Source of the DNA: Hoeflea sp.
GTDB lineage: Bacteria > Pseudomonadota > Alphaproteobacteria > Rhizobiales > Rhizobiaceae
Assembly: GCA_020637795.1 (NCBI GenBank)
Contig: JACKJT010000002.1
Location: forward strand, 868,001-932,000
Direction: 5' to 3'
Length of the DNA stretch: 64,000 nucleotides
The notes under the pieces were generated by a model that made no database searches, was not told the DNA's origin, and saw only the letters and a program-made list of their open reading frames with translations. Shown piece by piece: positions 1-8,257 of this stretch. Both the position numbers and the translations under genes were made by a program. Each line of letters starts with the position of its first letter. Positions within the stretch are counted from its first letter, which is position 1.

Positions 1-418
1 CGAAATGCTTCAGGATCTCGTGGGTGAAGGCTTCCGGCTTGTTGGTCACCACGCCGATCTTGACGCCCGCCTCGTGATAGCTCGCAACCAGATCGAGTGC
101 GCCTGGCATGGCAACCGTGTGCCGGGTCAGGTGCTTGCCGTAGATGCCCATCATCCGGTCGGTTGCAGCGTTCAGCGCATCGCCTTCATACTGCTTCCCC
201 ACCGATGCATAGGCCCGCTCGACCAGTTTCTTCACCCCGTTGCCGATCATGCCCCGCACCGCATCCACCGACTGCGGTGGCAGCGCGTCCTGGGCCAACA
301 ATTCATTCACCGCAGCGGCAATGTCGGGCACGGAATCGATCAGCGTTCCATCGAGATCGAACAGGATTGCCTCGGGCCAGCCGCAGCGATCCCCGTCATT
401 GGCGAAAATTCCGGTCAC
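1..418 (-). CDS. gph: Phosphoglycolate phosphatase (HAD family), 3' end beyond window
   Basis: Dephosphorylates 2-phosphoglycolate, the product of the RubisCO oxygenase reaction, so it is the usual salvage partner in cbb operons (CbbZ). The 139 visible residues hold HAD motif I, FDLDGTL at about residues 20-26 (nucleophile Asp21, acid/base Asp23), a helical cap region, and motif II, VVTNKP, near residue 125. The C-terminal motifs III and IV lie outside the window. The start is GTG at 418; it overlaps the stop of the upstream redoxin gene in a GTGA junction, which points to translational coupling. No internal stop or frameshift is seen. The HAD-phosphatase identity is firm; the substrate rests on family similarity and operon position. 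Confidence 0.9.
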   Translation of the reverse strand, partial: MTGIFANDGDRCGWPEAILFDLDGTLIDSVPDIAAAVNELLAQDALPPQSVDAVRGMIGNGVKKLVERAYASVGKQYEGDALNAATDRMMGIYGKHLTRHTVAMPGALDLVASYHEAGVKIGVVTNKPEAFTHEILKHF

Positions 419-972
419 ACAGTGTCCTTCCATTTGATCGAACACCCCATCGAGGCGATCTGCTCTTCCGGACCCTTGCCGGTCCCGGTCACCTGGCGCA
501 TCGCCTCGTAAAGATCCCGCCTGAGATCCACAGGCCCGCTTTCCCGCCGCGATGCGTCGAGCCGGCCGCGATACTGCAGCTCCATTTGCGCGTTGAAGCC
601 GAAGAAATCCGGTGTGCACACCGCACCCCAGGCGCGCGCCACGGACTGGTCTTCATCATACAGATACGGAAACGGGAATCGATGCGCTTCGGCAAAGAGC
701 TTCATGTTTTCAAACGAATCTTCGGGATAGGCGTCCACATCGTTCGACGAGATCGCCACGAAGCCGACGCCGAGCTCCGCGAGATCCCGCGCATCGCGCA
801 CGATGCGGTCGATCACCGCCTTGACGTAGGGACAATGGTTGCAGATGAACGCCACCACCAGCCCCTTCTCGCCCGCCTGGGCGAGAATGCCGTGATTGAT
901 GCCATCGATGCCGGGCAAGGTGGCATCGATCGGTTTCCAGCCAAAGTCGCACAGCGGTGGAATTGCAGCCAT
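415..972 (-). CDS. Thioredoxin-like (AhpC/TSA-type redoxin) protein in the cbb operon
   Basis: A 185-residue cytoplasmic protein (no signal peptide) of the redoxin/thioredoxin-fold family. It carries a CNHC redox motif (Cys44, Cys47) at the start of the first helix, and a Thr-Pro cis-proline at 120-121 directly after a third cysteine, Cys119. It starts at ATG 972 behind a GGGAG ribosome site and ends in a 4-nt overlap with gph. It lies downstream of cbbE. Inference: it may control thiol-sensitive Calvin-cycle enzymes or protect against peroxide. The CxxC motif suggests disulfide exchange rather than a one-Cys peroxiredoxin. The exact partner cannot be told from sequence. Confidence 0.8.
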   Translation of the reverse strand: MAAIPPLCDFGWKPIDATLPGIDGINHGILAQAGEKGLVVAFICNHCPYVKAVIDRIVRDARDLAELGVGFVAISSNDVDAYPEDSFENMKLFAEAHRFPFPYLYDEDQSVARAWGAVCTPDFFGFNAQMELQYRGRLDASRRESGPVDLRRDLYEAMRQVTGTGKGPEEQIASMGCSIKWKDTV

Positions 973-1005
973 CTCGCATCTCCCAAATCAACCGAAGGTC
1001 CCGTT

Positions 1006-1683
1006 CTAGCGCATTGCGGCGTCCGATGCAGCGCGAATGGCGTCAATATTCGATTTATACGCCTCCCGCGTTCCGCCCTTGAACACCGCCGAACCGGCGA
1101 CCAGCACATTGGCGCCGGCGGCAGCCACCAGCGGCGCGGTTTCGGGCGTCACGCCGCCGTCGATTTCGATGTCGATCGGCCGGTCGCCGATCATGCTCTT
1201 TACCCGCGCTACCTTGTCGACCACCGACGGGATGAATTTCTGTCCGCCGAAACCCGGATTGACCGTCATCAAGAGGATCAGGTCGAGCCGGTCGAGCACG
1301 TATTCAATGACGTTTTCTGGCGTCGACGGGTTGAGCGACACGCCGGCCTTCCTGCCGAGATCCCGGATCGCCTGCAGCGACCGGTCGAGATGCTTTGTCG
1401 CCTCGGCATGAACCGTGATGATATCGCAGCCCGCATCGGCGAAAGCCGCAAGGAACGGATCACACGGCTCGATCATCAGGTGGCAGTCGAAGACCTTGTC
1501 GGTACGGCCCCGCACCGCCTTGATGATCGGCGGTCCGAAGGTGATGTTCGGCACATAATGCCCGTCCATCACGTCGAGATGGATCCAGTCGGCGCCGGCA
1601 TCGATCACCGCCTCGATCTCGTCGCCGAGGCGGGAAAAATCAGCCGACAGCACCGAGGGCGCGATGATGGTTTTCGATGTCAT
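1006..1683 (-). CDS. rpe: Ribulose-phosphate 3-epimerase
   Basis: Interconverts ribulose 5-phosphate and xylulose 5-phosphate, feeding phosphoribulokinase in the Calvin cycle (CbbE). The 225 residues form the usual TIM barrel: PSVLSADF near residue 9, HLDVMDG at 35-41 (metal ligands His35 and Asp37, the catalytic Asp), DCHLMIE at 67-73, NPGFGGQ near 142, and EIDGGV at 173-178 with the second catalytic Asp175. The start was set at ATG 1683 because a strong GGAGGAG site precedes it; a longer reading frame upstream encodes unrelated residues. It follows cbbO, as in other cbb operons, and the reading frame is flawless although it abuts the damaged stretch. Confidence 0.95.
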   Translation of the reverse strand: MTSKTIIAPSVLSADFSRLGDEIEAVIDAGADWIHLDVMDGHYVPNITFGPPIIKAVRGRTDKVFDCHLMIEPCDPFLAAFADAGCDIITVHAEATKHLDRSLQAIRDLGRKAGVSLNPSTPENVIEYVLDRLDLILLMTVNPGFGGQKFIPSVVDKVARVKSMIGDRPIDIEIDGGVTPETAPLVAAAGANVLVAGSAVFKGGTREAYKSNIDAIRAASDAAMR

Positions 1684-1709
1684 GGCGATGCTCCTCCGAT
1701 CGGGATTGG

Positions 1710-3960
1710 CTATCTTGTCAGGTTGGCGAAAAGGCTCGGCAATTTCTCCGGTAGCCGTTCGACCTGGTCGATAATGGTGTAATTGTTGGCCCCGAAGATG
1801 CGCGAGACATAAAGGTCCGCCTCGGGATCGAGCGTCAGGCAATAGCTCGAAATTCCCTTCTGCTGCAGTTCGACCGTCGCATTCTTCGCATCCATCCTGA
1901 GATATTGCGGATCGCGCTCGTCGATGTCTGCCGGTTCGCCGTCGGTGACAATCAAAAGCAGCTTGTGCTGTTCGCTGCGCTGGGAAAGATGGTGGCCTGC
2001 ATGGCGCATCGCCGCCCCCATCCGGGTGGACAGCCCGCCCTTCATGCCTGCAAGCCTGCCTTTCACGTCGGCATCGAGCCGCTGCTCGAAATCCTTGAAG
2101 CGGTAATACTGCACGTCGTGGCGGCCATCGGAGGAAAATCCGTGGATGGCGAAAGGATCGCCGATGCCGCTGATCGCGCTGGCGACGAGCGCCGACGCCT
2201 CACGGGTCAGATCCAGCACTGCTCTTGTCGGTGCCGCGCACTTCTCGGTCCCGTTGGATTCGGAGATCGAAGGCGGATCACCACCAGCCGGGTCCGCAGT
2301 TGATCACGTTGCGCATGGTAGTCGGGGATCCGGCTGCATGCCAATCCAGGTCATCACGACCATCCACCGCCGCGTTGATGTCGACTCATGTCTCAGGCCG
2401 CCGCTGGCTCAAAGTCTCCTATGGGCGCAACTTCGATTCGACGATCTGCTTGATCGGTGGCGCGATGCCCTTCCTTCGCGCTCAGCACCTTGTCAAATGG
2501 TCTCCAGGATCGCCTGCGCAACGCTCATAGACGGTCGCCCAGCTCAGGCGATACAGCTGGTTATATAGTCCATCCGGAATATGGTGGAGACGGATCGGAG
2601 ACCGGCTCCTTGCCCTCCATGTCTGATTTAAAGGCTTCCCTCGTCTCCTCGTAGGGAAACAGCGCTCGCTCGACAGCACCAGACCTCGCAGGCATCGTAC
2701 ATAGCCGGCAGGGTCTCGACATCGACCTCGTGATACCAGAATTCATCAGCCTGACCGGCGCCGGACTTGCCGCTCCGCTCGCGCGAAGCGGAACTCTCAT
2801 TCAAGTCGTAATCGTCCATCGTCCGTTGAAGCGAAGTTTGTCGTCACGATACGGAATGTTCCAAGGCGGTCAATATCCACAGGCTCGCTTCCGCGCAGCG
2901 CTCGAAACAGGTTAGACAACTCGACCCAGGCCCCACGAAACATCGTTTCGCGCTCGTTAGCACAGCGATGTTGATGTGGAACTGCTCGACCCAGCGCGTC
3001 TGACCACCCGAGATCGCCGGTTTAATGACGCCGGCATCTGACGGCGCCAGCAGTCCTTTTCAACAGGTACGCTTGGTATCATATTACCATGCCCGGCAGG
3101 CGAAACCGGCATCTGTGAGCGGAACAGGCGCTGGGCAAACTGCCAGGGCAACGTATTCACGAGCATCCTCAAGCATGCCGAAGAAAATCTGCGCCGGATT
3201 GACGACTGGCTCAAGCCGCGGCTTCGGAACTGGTATGGGCTGCCATGCCGGGCGCATCGCGCGGTAGAAGATCGAGCCGCGGCGCCTTCCCCTTGCGTCC
3301 CACCGCGTCAGAAGGGTCGAGCACCATCCTCATTCGAAGGGCGGAAGCCGGCAGCAGTCGGCAGCGCTGGAGCGCAGGAACAAGTCCGCCCCAGAAGGCG
3401 CGCAGACTGAAATTCAGCCGGCGCTGGGGATCGATGAACAGCGATGCCTCGCCGCTCCTGCTTCAGAACAGCGCTTTTGATCCCTCGCTGTTGAGGCCGA
3501 AATAGTCCGCCTGTTTCCAGCGGGTCGCGGCGCGATAAGGCCTCGGCGCCGAAATCGACTTCCAGCGGCGCAGCTAAGGCATCGCTTCGACAGAAGTTCC
3601 TCCGGGCACGCCAGACATCGGCCGCAGACGCCGGCGCCGCGCCGCCGATGCAGCAGCTGCGGGCATCGCGGCAGCTCCGGATCGCCGAACCTGCGCCAGA
3701 TCATCAGCGTCAACGCCGCCCGACATACCATCGATGCCAGCTTCGGCGTGGCGCCGACCGCGTAATCAGCGGATGACGTGTCCTCGCCGCATTCGCCCGA
3801 TACCGGCATCTCGTCGGTCGCTGATCCAGCAGGTTCGGGCCTTGCCGAGCAGGGATCGCGCCCGCGTGTCGAGATAATCGCCAGGCCCGGCAGGCGGCAT
3901 CAGCCGCCTGTTCCGTTTAGCCCGTCGAGCGTAACCGGCAAGCTCCGGTCTTACGCAGAC
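1710..3960 (-). pseudogene. cbbO: cbbO RubisCO-activase adaptor (VWA domain), frame-disrupted
   Basis: CbbO binds inhibited RubisCO through a C-terminal von Willebrand A domain and works with the AAA+ motor CbbQ. The last 169 codons (1710-2219) are open and clean: VLDLTREA, STRMGAA, VTDGEPADI and the final FANLTR all fit CbbO. At about 2221 a one-base shift appears just after the residues VRGTDKS. Further upstream on this strand pieces occur in different frames: the MIDAS residues DLSES around 2265, QPDPR, DINAAVD, and FWYHEVDVETL near 2710-2740. The footprint of about 2.25 kb matches a full-length gene of roughly 750 codons, so little has been lost overall. The upstream boundary is approximate. 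Either decayed, or intact in nature and badly sequenced here; see the finding on 2221-6124. Confidence 0.8.
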
Positions 3961-4009
3961 AGCTCTTCCGGTACTCGTCAGGATTGGCTGCGTCAGCACC
4001 CTTGTTCTT

Positions 4010-4792
4010 TGCTGGGATCGGTGATCTCGGGGAAAAGGCAGCCTGCAGCGTGTCGCGCATGTCCGGATCATCAGTCAGCGGTTTTCCCTGGCACCATCTG
4101 GCAGGCGGCACCACGCCGGGATCTTCTTGGCGACCAACTGCCCGGCGCTGAATCAGCAGACGGGTCAAACGCGCATTCATCTGGCCCGTGGCCCTTGGCG
4201 GGTTACGCAGGCGATTCCGCCACCTGCAAGACGCGCGCAGGGTCGCCCGCCTCGTGGGCAACGATCAACCTCCACCTCGGCGCTGGAAAGTCAGATATCG
4301 CCGCGCCGAAACCTTCTTGGTCGACTGCTTCAGGTCCTTCGCTCGTCGTGGTAGCCGGGATTGTAGGAAAACGTACCAAATCGGGATGGGCATCGACCAC
4401 CTCGCCCTTCTTCACCAGGGCAGCTGGTCGGTCAGCGGATGGTCACCAGCCATGGCGCGCTACCCCACCTCGTCGAGATAGCAGATCGCGCCGATGCGCT
4501 GCAGCGATGGTCAGCAACCCGTCCGCGCGGTTCCGTTGATGTATCAGGAAGGCAGGAAGCGGCGGCCGATCAGGTCGGAGGCGGTCCTCTCCGTTACAGG
4601 CGACTGCGTCAGCGGCCGCTTGGTTTCTGAGCCATATACTCGACGAAGCGCGATTTGCAACCGGTGGGCCCCTTGAGCATGACCGGCATGCGCCTCGGCA
4701 GGCGGCAGCATATTGCTCGTCTCGTTGCCCACCGACCGGTATTTGGGGGACCCGTTCGATGCAGTGATGGCGTTGGGATCGATATCACTCAT
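4010..4792 (-). pseudogene. cbbQ: cbbQ AAA+ RubisCO activase (MoxR family), frame-disrupted
   Basis: CbbQ is the hexameric ATPase that, with CbbO, removes inhibitory sugar phosphates from form IA RubisCO. A start MSDIDPN at 4792 is followed by YRSVGNE and then, in changing frames, by fragments of the family: a damaged GPTGCK Walker A (GK after GPTGC) near 4670, ASDLIGR near 4590, KKGEVVDAHPD near 4400, IVAHEAGD near 4250, and LTDDPDMRDTLQAAF near 4040, which is the family C-terminus. All pieces are collinear on the minus strand between cbbS and cbbO, and the total length (about 780 nt) equals a normal cbbQ. Many small indels interrupt the frame. Ends are approximate. Confidence 0.8.
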
Positions 4793-4879
4793 CTCAGGCC
4801 TCTTTCGCGGCTGTGCGTTCTGGCGGCAGGGGCGTTGGAAGCCGGGGCCGCTAAGGCTGCCAGCTTACTGGATCAAACC

Positions 4880-5221
4880 CACAATTCCGGCGCGATGCGA
4901 CCATCGACGTGCCCACCGTCTGCCCAGAGTTGTCGCCAAACCAGCGCGTAGTTGTTCGGATTGGCGGTCTTACAGTTCGTTCCCGGAGATGGCGTCAGCA
5001 TCGGTCGCCGAACATCGGCAGCTTCACATGCCTCTTCAGTAGTTGAGTTGCGGCTTTCGGTTCAGGGTGTGCTCAATCGCCAGGTTCAGCCACTTAGCGA
5101 CGATGTATTCCCTGCTTGCGCAGTTCCTCGTCGATCTGGTTGCGGCAGATGGGAGAAGGTCCCATCTTGCGACTGTTTGGGATCCGACAGGCCCGGGGTT
5201 GTAAGTCTGAACATTGCTCAT
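4880..5221 (-). pseudogene. cbbS: cbbS RubisCO small subunit (form IA), frame-disrupted
   Basis: Start at ATG 5221 with MSNVQTYNPG, then GTFSHLP and, after a frame change, EYIVAKWLNLAIEHT, which matches the form IA consensus around IVAKGWNPAIEHTEP. Further pieces are KLPMFGD near 5020 and, near 4930-4890, NSGQTVGTSMV, which is the conserved C-terminus. The pieces are in order but spread over three frames, with stops between them. The length of about 340 nt is close to a normal small subunit gene. The form IA type, rather than IC, agrees with CbbQ/CbbO being the linked activase instead of CbbX. Confidence 0.8.
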
Positions 5222-5254
5222 CGTTTGATTCCTTGAATATGATCCCTGGGTGTG

Positions 5255-6622
5255 GTCGGTGGACCAGTTTACCGGTGGGCGACATCCAGCTTATCGACTG
5301 ATGTCGAACTCCAGACTTGATCTCTTTCCGTTTCTTGGCGATCTTCAGTTCAGGCTGTTGCGCACGGCTGCCGTGGTCAGGATATCCCTTGCCTTCCTTT
5401 TTCAGCTCGCGGCCCTCTGGTGCGCCTTGACGCAAGCCTCGACCGCCACGCGGTTGGCGGTTCAGCGCCAGCGAAAGCATTGCCTAGGGTGTAGGCGTCA
5501 CCGCCGCCAGACTTTACTGAGCAGGCATCATGCCGAAGATGTTGACCAGCGCGGCATGTGCCGGAACATGGATCCCGCCCAGGGCAACCGGCCGCCGGAG
5601 CATCAGCGGCTGGTCGCGGTCGAAGATACCGCGCGACGTCTTACGCGGCAATCTTGTCGCGCATCAGGTCGATCCAGCCGAGCGTCGCCGCGCGGTGCTT
5701 CCAGCAAACGACGGTGCCCGAGTGCACGGGTGGTCGCCGCCCGCCCGGCACACGAAGTTGATACCGTGCTTGCGGGTGACGGTCGATCACGCCGTGCATA
5801 GCGCGGGCGATGCAACAACATGCGGTGTCACGGCACCAGCGCGACAGAGCTCGCCCGCTGCAGCCATGGTGAACGTCGCTCCGCTGATGATCGGGCTGCC
5901 GATCTCCTTGGCGAACTCGGCGCGCAGCCATCTCGATGTTCGCGCCGTGACGTTGAGGTAGTGGCCCTTGCGCTCACCGGTCTCACCTCAGCCTTCTCGG
6001 TAACTGGCGAACTCGAAGCGGTCGCGCCAGCGCAGTTGTCCTGCGTCATCCTTGGTGATCTGAGGCCGCCGCGCGTAGCAACGTCGCGGTTCAGCCGACA
6101 GGCGAGCAGCGATGGTGCAGCCGGGAACGGACGGCCATACTTGTCGAGCTTGTCGCGCTCGACCTGGATGCCGTGCGGCGGGCCATCGCAGGTGGCGACG
6201 AACCACAGCGGGAAACGGACGTCTTCAAGACGCAGTGCCCTCACCGCCTTGAAGCCGAAAACGTTGCCGACCAGCGAGGTGAAGACGTTGACGACCGAGC
6301 CTTCCTCGAACAGGCCCATCGGGTAGGCGATGAAGGCATAGTAGGACTCGTCGTCGCCGGGGACGTCCTCGATCGCATAGGCCCGGCCCTTGTAGTATTC
6401 GAGGTCGGTCAGAAGGTCCGTCCACACCGTGGTCCAGGTGCCGGTCGAGGATTCGGCGGCAACGGCGGCTGCGGCTTCCTCGCGCGGCACGCCCGGCTGA
6501 GGGGTGATCTTGAAGCAGGCGAGAATATCGCTGTCCTTGGGGGTGTAGTTCGGTTCCCAGTAGGTCTCGCGGTATTCCTTGACCCCGGCCGAGTATTTTC
6601 CTGGATTTTGTGGAGCGTTCAT
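5255..6622 (-). pseudogene. cbbL: cbbL RubisCO large subunit (form IA), 5' part intact, rest frame-disrupted
   Basis: Catalyses carboxylation or oxygenation of ribulose bisphosphate. Codons 1-166 from ATG 6622 are clean: YTPKDSDILACFKITPQPG, AAESSTGTWTTVWTD and GPPHGIQVERDKLDKYGRP are typical form I residues. From about 6124 on, pieces recur in different frames: GCTI near 6110, TKDD near 6065, RWRDRFEF near 6025, GERKGHYLNVTA near 5960, AEFAKEIGSPII near 5910, AMHGVIDRHP near 5790, HSGTVV near 5720, TLGWIDLMRD near 5670, GGIHV near 5585 and ELKIA near 5350, ending with KLDVAH near 5290. Substitutions and multi-base losses go along with the shifts; the active-site lysine motif KPKLG is garbled. 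As written it cannot give an active enzyme. Confidence 0.85.
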
Positions 6623-6682
6623 ATCGATGTTCCTGTTCTAGAGGGGATTATCGGCTGATCATGGGGTGCCGAAAGATCGGCC

Positions 6683-7765
6683 TTACGCAGCCACGGCGGA
6701 TTGTGAGGTTTGCGGATCGAGCTGGCCGCTGGCATAGCGTGCAGCCATGTCATCCATTGCGATCACCCGGATTTTCGATGCCTGTCCGGCAGTTCCGAAG
6801 GCTTCAAAACGGTCGCGGCACAGGTCCCGCATCACGTCCATCGCCGGTTTGAGGAACTTGCGCGGATCGAATTCGCTGGCCTTGGAGGTGGCGATCTTGC
6901 GGAACTGGCCGGTCATCGCCATGCGGCAATCGGTGTCGATGTTGACCTTGCGCACGCCGTGCCGGATGCCGCGGACGATCTCCTCGACCGGAACGCCGAA
7001 GGTCTGCGGCATCTCGCCGCCGAACTCGTTGATGATGTCCTGCAGTTCCTGCGGCACCGAGGAGGAACCGTGCATGACCAGGTGGGTGTTGGGGATCTTG
7101 CGGTGGATCGCCTCGATCACGCTCATCGCCAGGATGTCGCCATCGGGCTTGCGCGAGAACTTGTAGGCGCCGTGCGAGGTGCCGCAGGCGATCGCCAGCG
7201 CGTCGACCTTGGTGCGAAGCACGAAATCGAGCGCCTGGTCCGGATCGGTCAGCAGCTGGTCGTGCGAGAGCTTTCCCTCGGCGCCCGAGCCGTCCTCGGC
7301 TTCCGCCTCGCCGGTCTCCAGCGAACCGAGCACGCCGAGCTCGCCTTCCACCGAAGCGCCGACCCAGTGCGCCATCCGCGCCACCCGTTCGGTGATGGTC
7401 ACGTTGTAATCGTAGGACGCCGGGGTCTTCATGTCGGCTTCCAGCGAGCCGTCCATCATCACCGAGGTGAAGCCGTGGCGGATCGCGCTCATGCAGGTGG
7501 CCTCGTTGTTGCCGTGGTCCTGGTGCATGCAGATCGGGATATCCGGATACATCTCGGTCAGCGCGTCGATCATCTTCGACAGCATGATGTCGCCGGCATA
7601 GGAGCGCGCGCCGCGCGAGGCCTGCATGATCACCGGCGCATTGCACGCCTTGGCAGCCTCCATGATGGCGAGCCCCTGCTCCATGTTGTTGATGTTGAAG
7701 GCCGGCACGCCGTAGCCTTGTTCGGCGGCGTGATCGAGCAGTTGACGAAGGGTGATGCGGGCCAT
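6683..7765 (-). CDS. cbbA: Fructose-bisphosphate aldolase, class II (Calvin cycle type)
   Basis: Joins dihydroxyacetone phosphate with glyceraldehyde 3-phosphate (or erythrose 4-phosphate) in the Calvin cycle; Zn-dependent, cytoplasmic. The 360 residues include PAFNINNMEQ (21-30), CMHQDHG (79-85) with Zn ligand His84 and catalytic Asp83, SVMMDGS, GTSHGAYKF with a Zn ligand histidine, HGSSSVPQE, and KVNIDTDCRM, all in the usual order for the CbbA subgroup. It is preceded by the PGK fragment (12-nt gap) and followed by cbbL after 60 nt. The frame is intact. Confidence 0.96.
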   Translation of the reverse strand: MARITLRQLLDHAAEQGYGVPAFNINNMEQGLAIMEAAKACNAPVIMQASRGARSYAGDIMLSKMIDALTEMYPDIPICMHQDHGNNEATCMSAIRHGFTSVMMDGSLEADMKTPASYDYNVTITERVARMAHWVGASVEGELGVLGSLETGEAEAEDGSGAEGKLSHDQLLTDPDQALDFVLRTKVDALAIACGTSHGAYKFSRKPDGDILAMSVIEAIHRKIPNTHLVMHGSSSVPQELQDIINEFGGEMPQTFGVPVEEIVRGIRHGVRKVNIDTDCRMAMTGQFRKIATSKASEFDPRKFLKPAMDVMRDLCRDRFEAFGTAGQASKIRVIAMDDMAARYASGQLDPQTSQSAVAA

Positions 7766-7777
7766 TGGGATCTCCTG

Positions 7778-8257
7778 TCAGGCTGAAGGGGCGAAAGTCG
7801 GTGTCGGTTCGGGGAGCAGTTTCGCAAGCTCCCTGATCCAGACGGATGCGCTTTCGGGCATGCCGCCCGGCACGGCGAAATAATCGCCGAGCGCGCTCAG
7901 GCGGATGGCGAAGGTCCTGCTGTGGCGCTGGGCTTCGGGATGGAACCGCAGGTTCTCGAGAAGCGCGATCGCGCCGGCGGGCGTTGCGGCAAGGCCGGAT
8001 TCCGCCACCGGACCGACACAGTCTCCGACGAAATGCACCGGCAGTCCGGTCAGTTGCTTAAGCGGCTCGACCAGGTGGCGCAGTGACAGGGTCGGGTTCA
8101 CATCCCCGCCCGGATTGTCGTATCCGGCGATCACCGCAACCCGGGCGCCGCGACCGACGAGATCACGCAGGCCGGCGGCGAAATCCGCATCGAGGCCCTT
8201 GCCCAGGTCGCAGCGGACCAGCACCGTCCGGTCCTGAAGGTCGGTGACGCCGCTCAT
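7778..8257 (-). CDS. Stand-alone N-terminal-domain fragment of phosphoglycerate kinase
   Basis: A 159-residue protein similar only to the N-terminal (3-phosphoglycerate-binding) half of phosphoglycerate kinase, which is normally about 400 residues. Matching parts are TVLVRCDLG (11-19), LSLRHLVEPLKQLTGLPVHF (58-77), and the hallmark LLENLRFHPE (99-108). The C-terminal nucleotide-binding domain is absent, and only 12 nt separate the stop from cbbA, so it is not hidden in another frame. The HLGRP loop that holds substrate-binding His and Arg is replaced by AGYDNPGG, and the NDAFG segment is missing, so PGK activity is unlikely. The start ATG 8257 overlaps the cbbT stop (ATGA), implying real, coupled translation. 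Its role is unknown; a binding or regulatory protein is one guess. Confidence 0.8.
   Translation of the reverse strand: MSGVTDLQDRTVLVRCDLGKGLDADFAAGLRDLVGRGARVAVIAGYDNPGGDVNPTLSLRHLVEPLKQLTGLPVHFVGDCVGPVAESGLAATPAGAIALLENLRFHPEAQRHSRTFAIRLSALGDYFAVPGGMPESASVWIRELAKLLPEPTPTFAPSA

Noticed and set aside
97..1782. Long plus-strand open frame opposite gph, redoxin and rpe
   Set aside because: Antisense shadow of three real genes in GC-rich DNA; the protein has no recognisable family features.
1710..2219. Independent small VWA-domain gene
   Set aside because: It is the C-terminal part of cbbO: the text directly before it continues in another frame with the MIDAS residues of the same domain.
2221..6124. 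Insertion sequence, phage remnant or novel small genes in the gene-poor stretch
   Set aside because: Fragments in all three minus frames match CbbO, CbbQ, CbbS and CbbL in correct order; no transposase or terminal repeats.
5828..6622. A complete 264-residue RubisCO-like protein
   Set aside because: Only the first 166 residues are RubisCO; the rest is out-of-frame translation after an indel.
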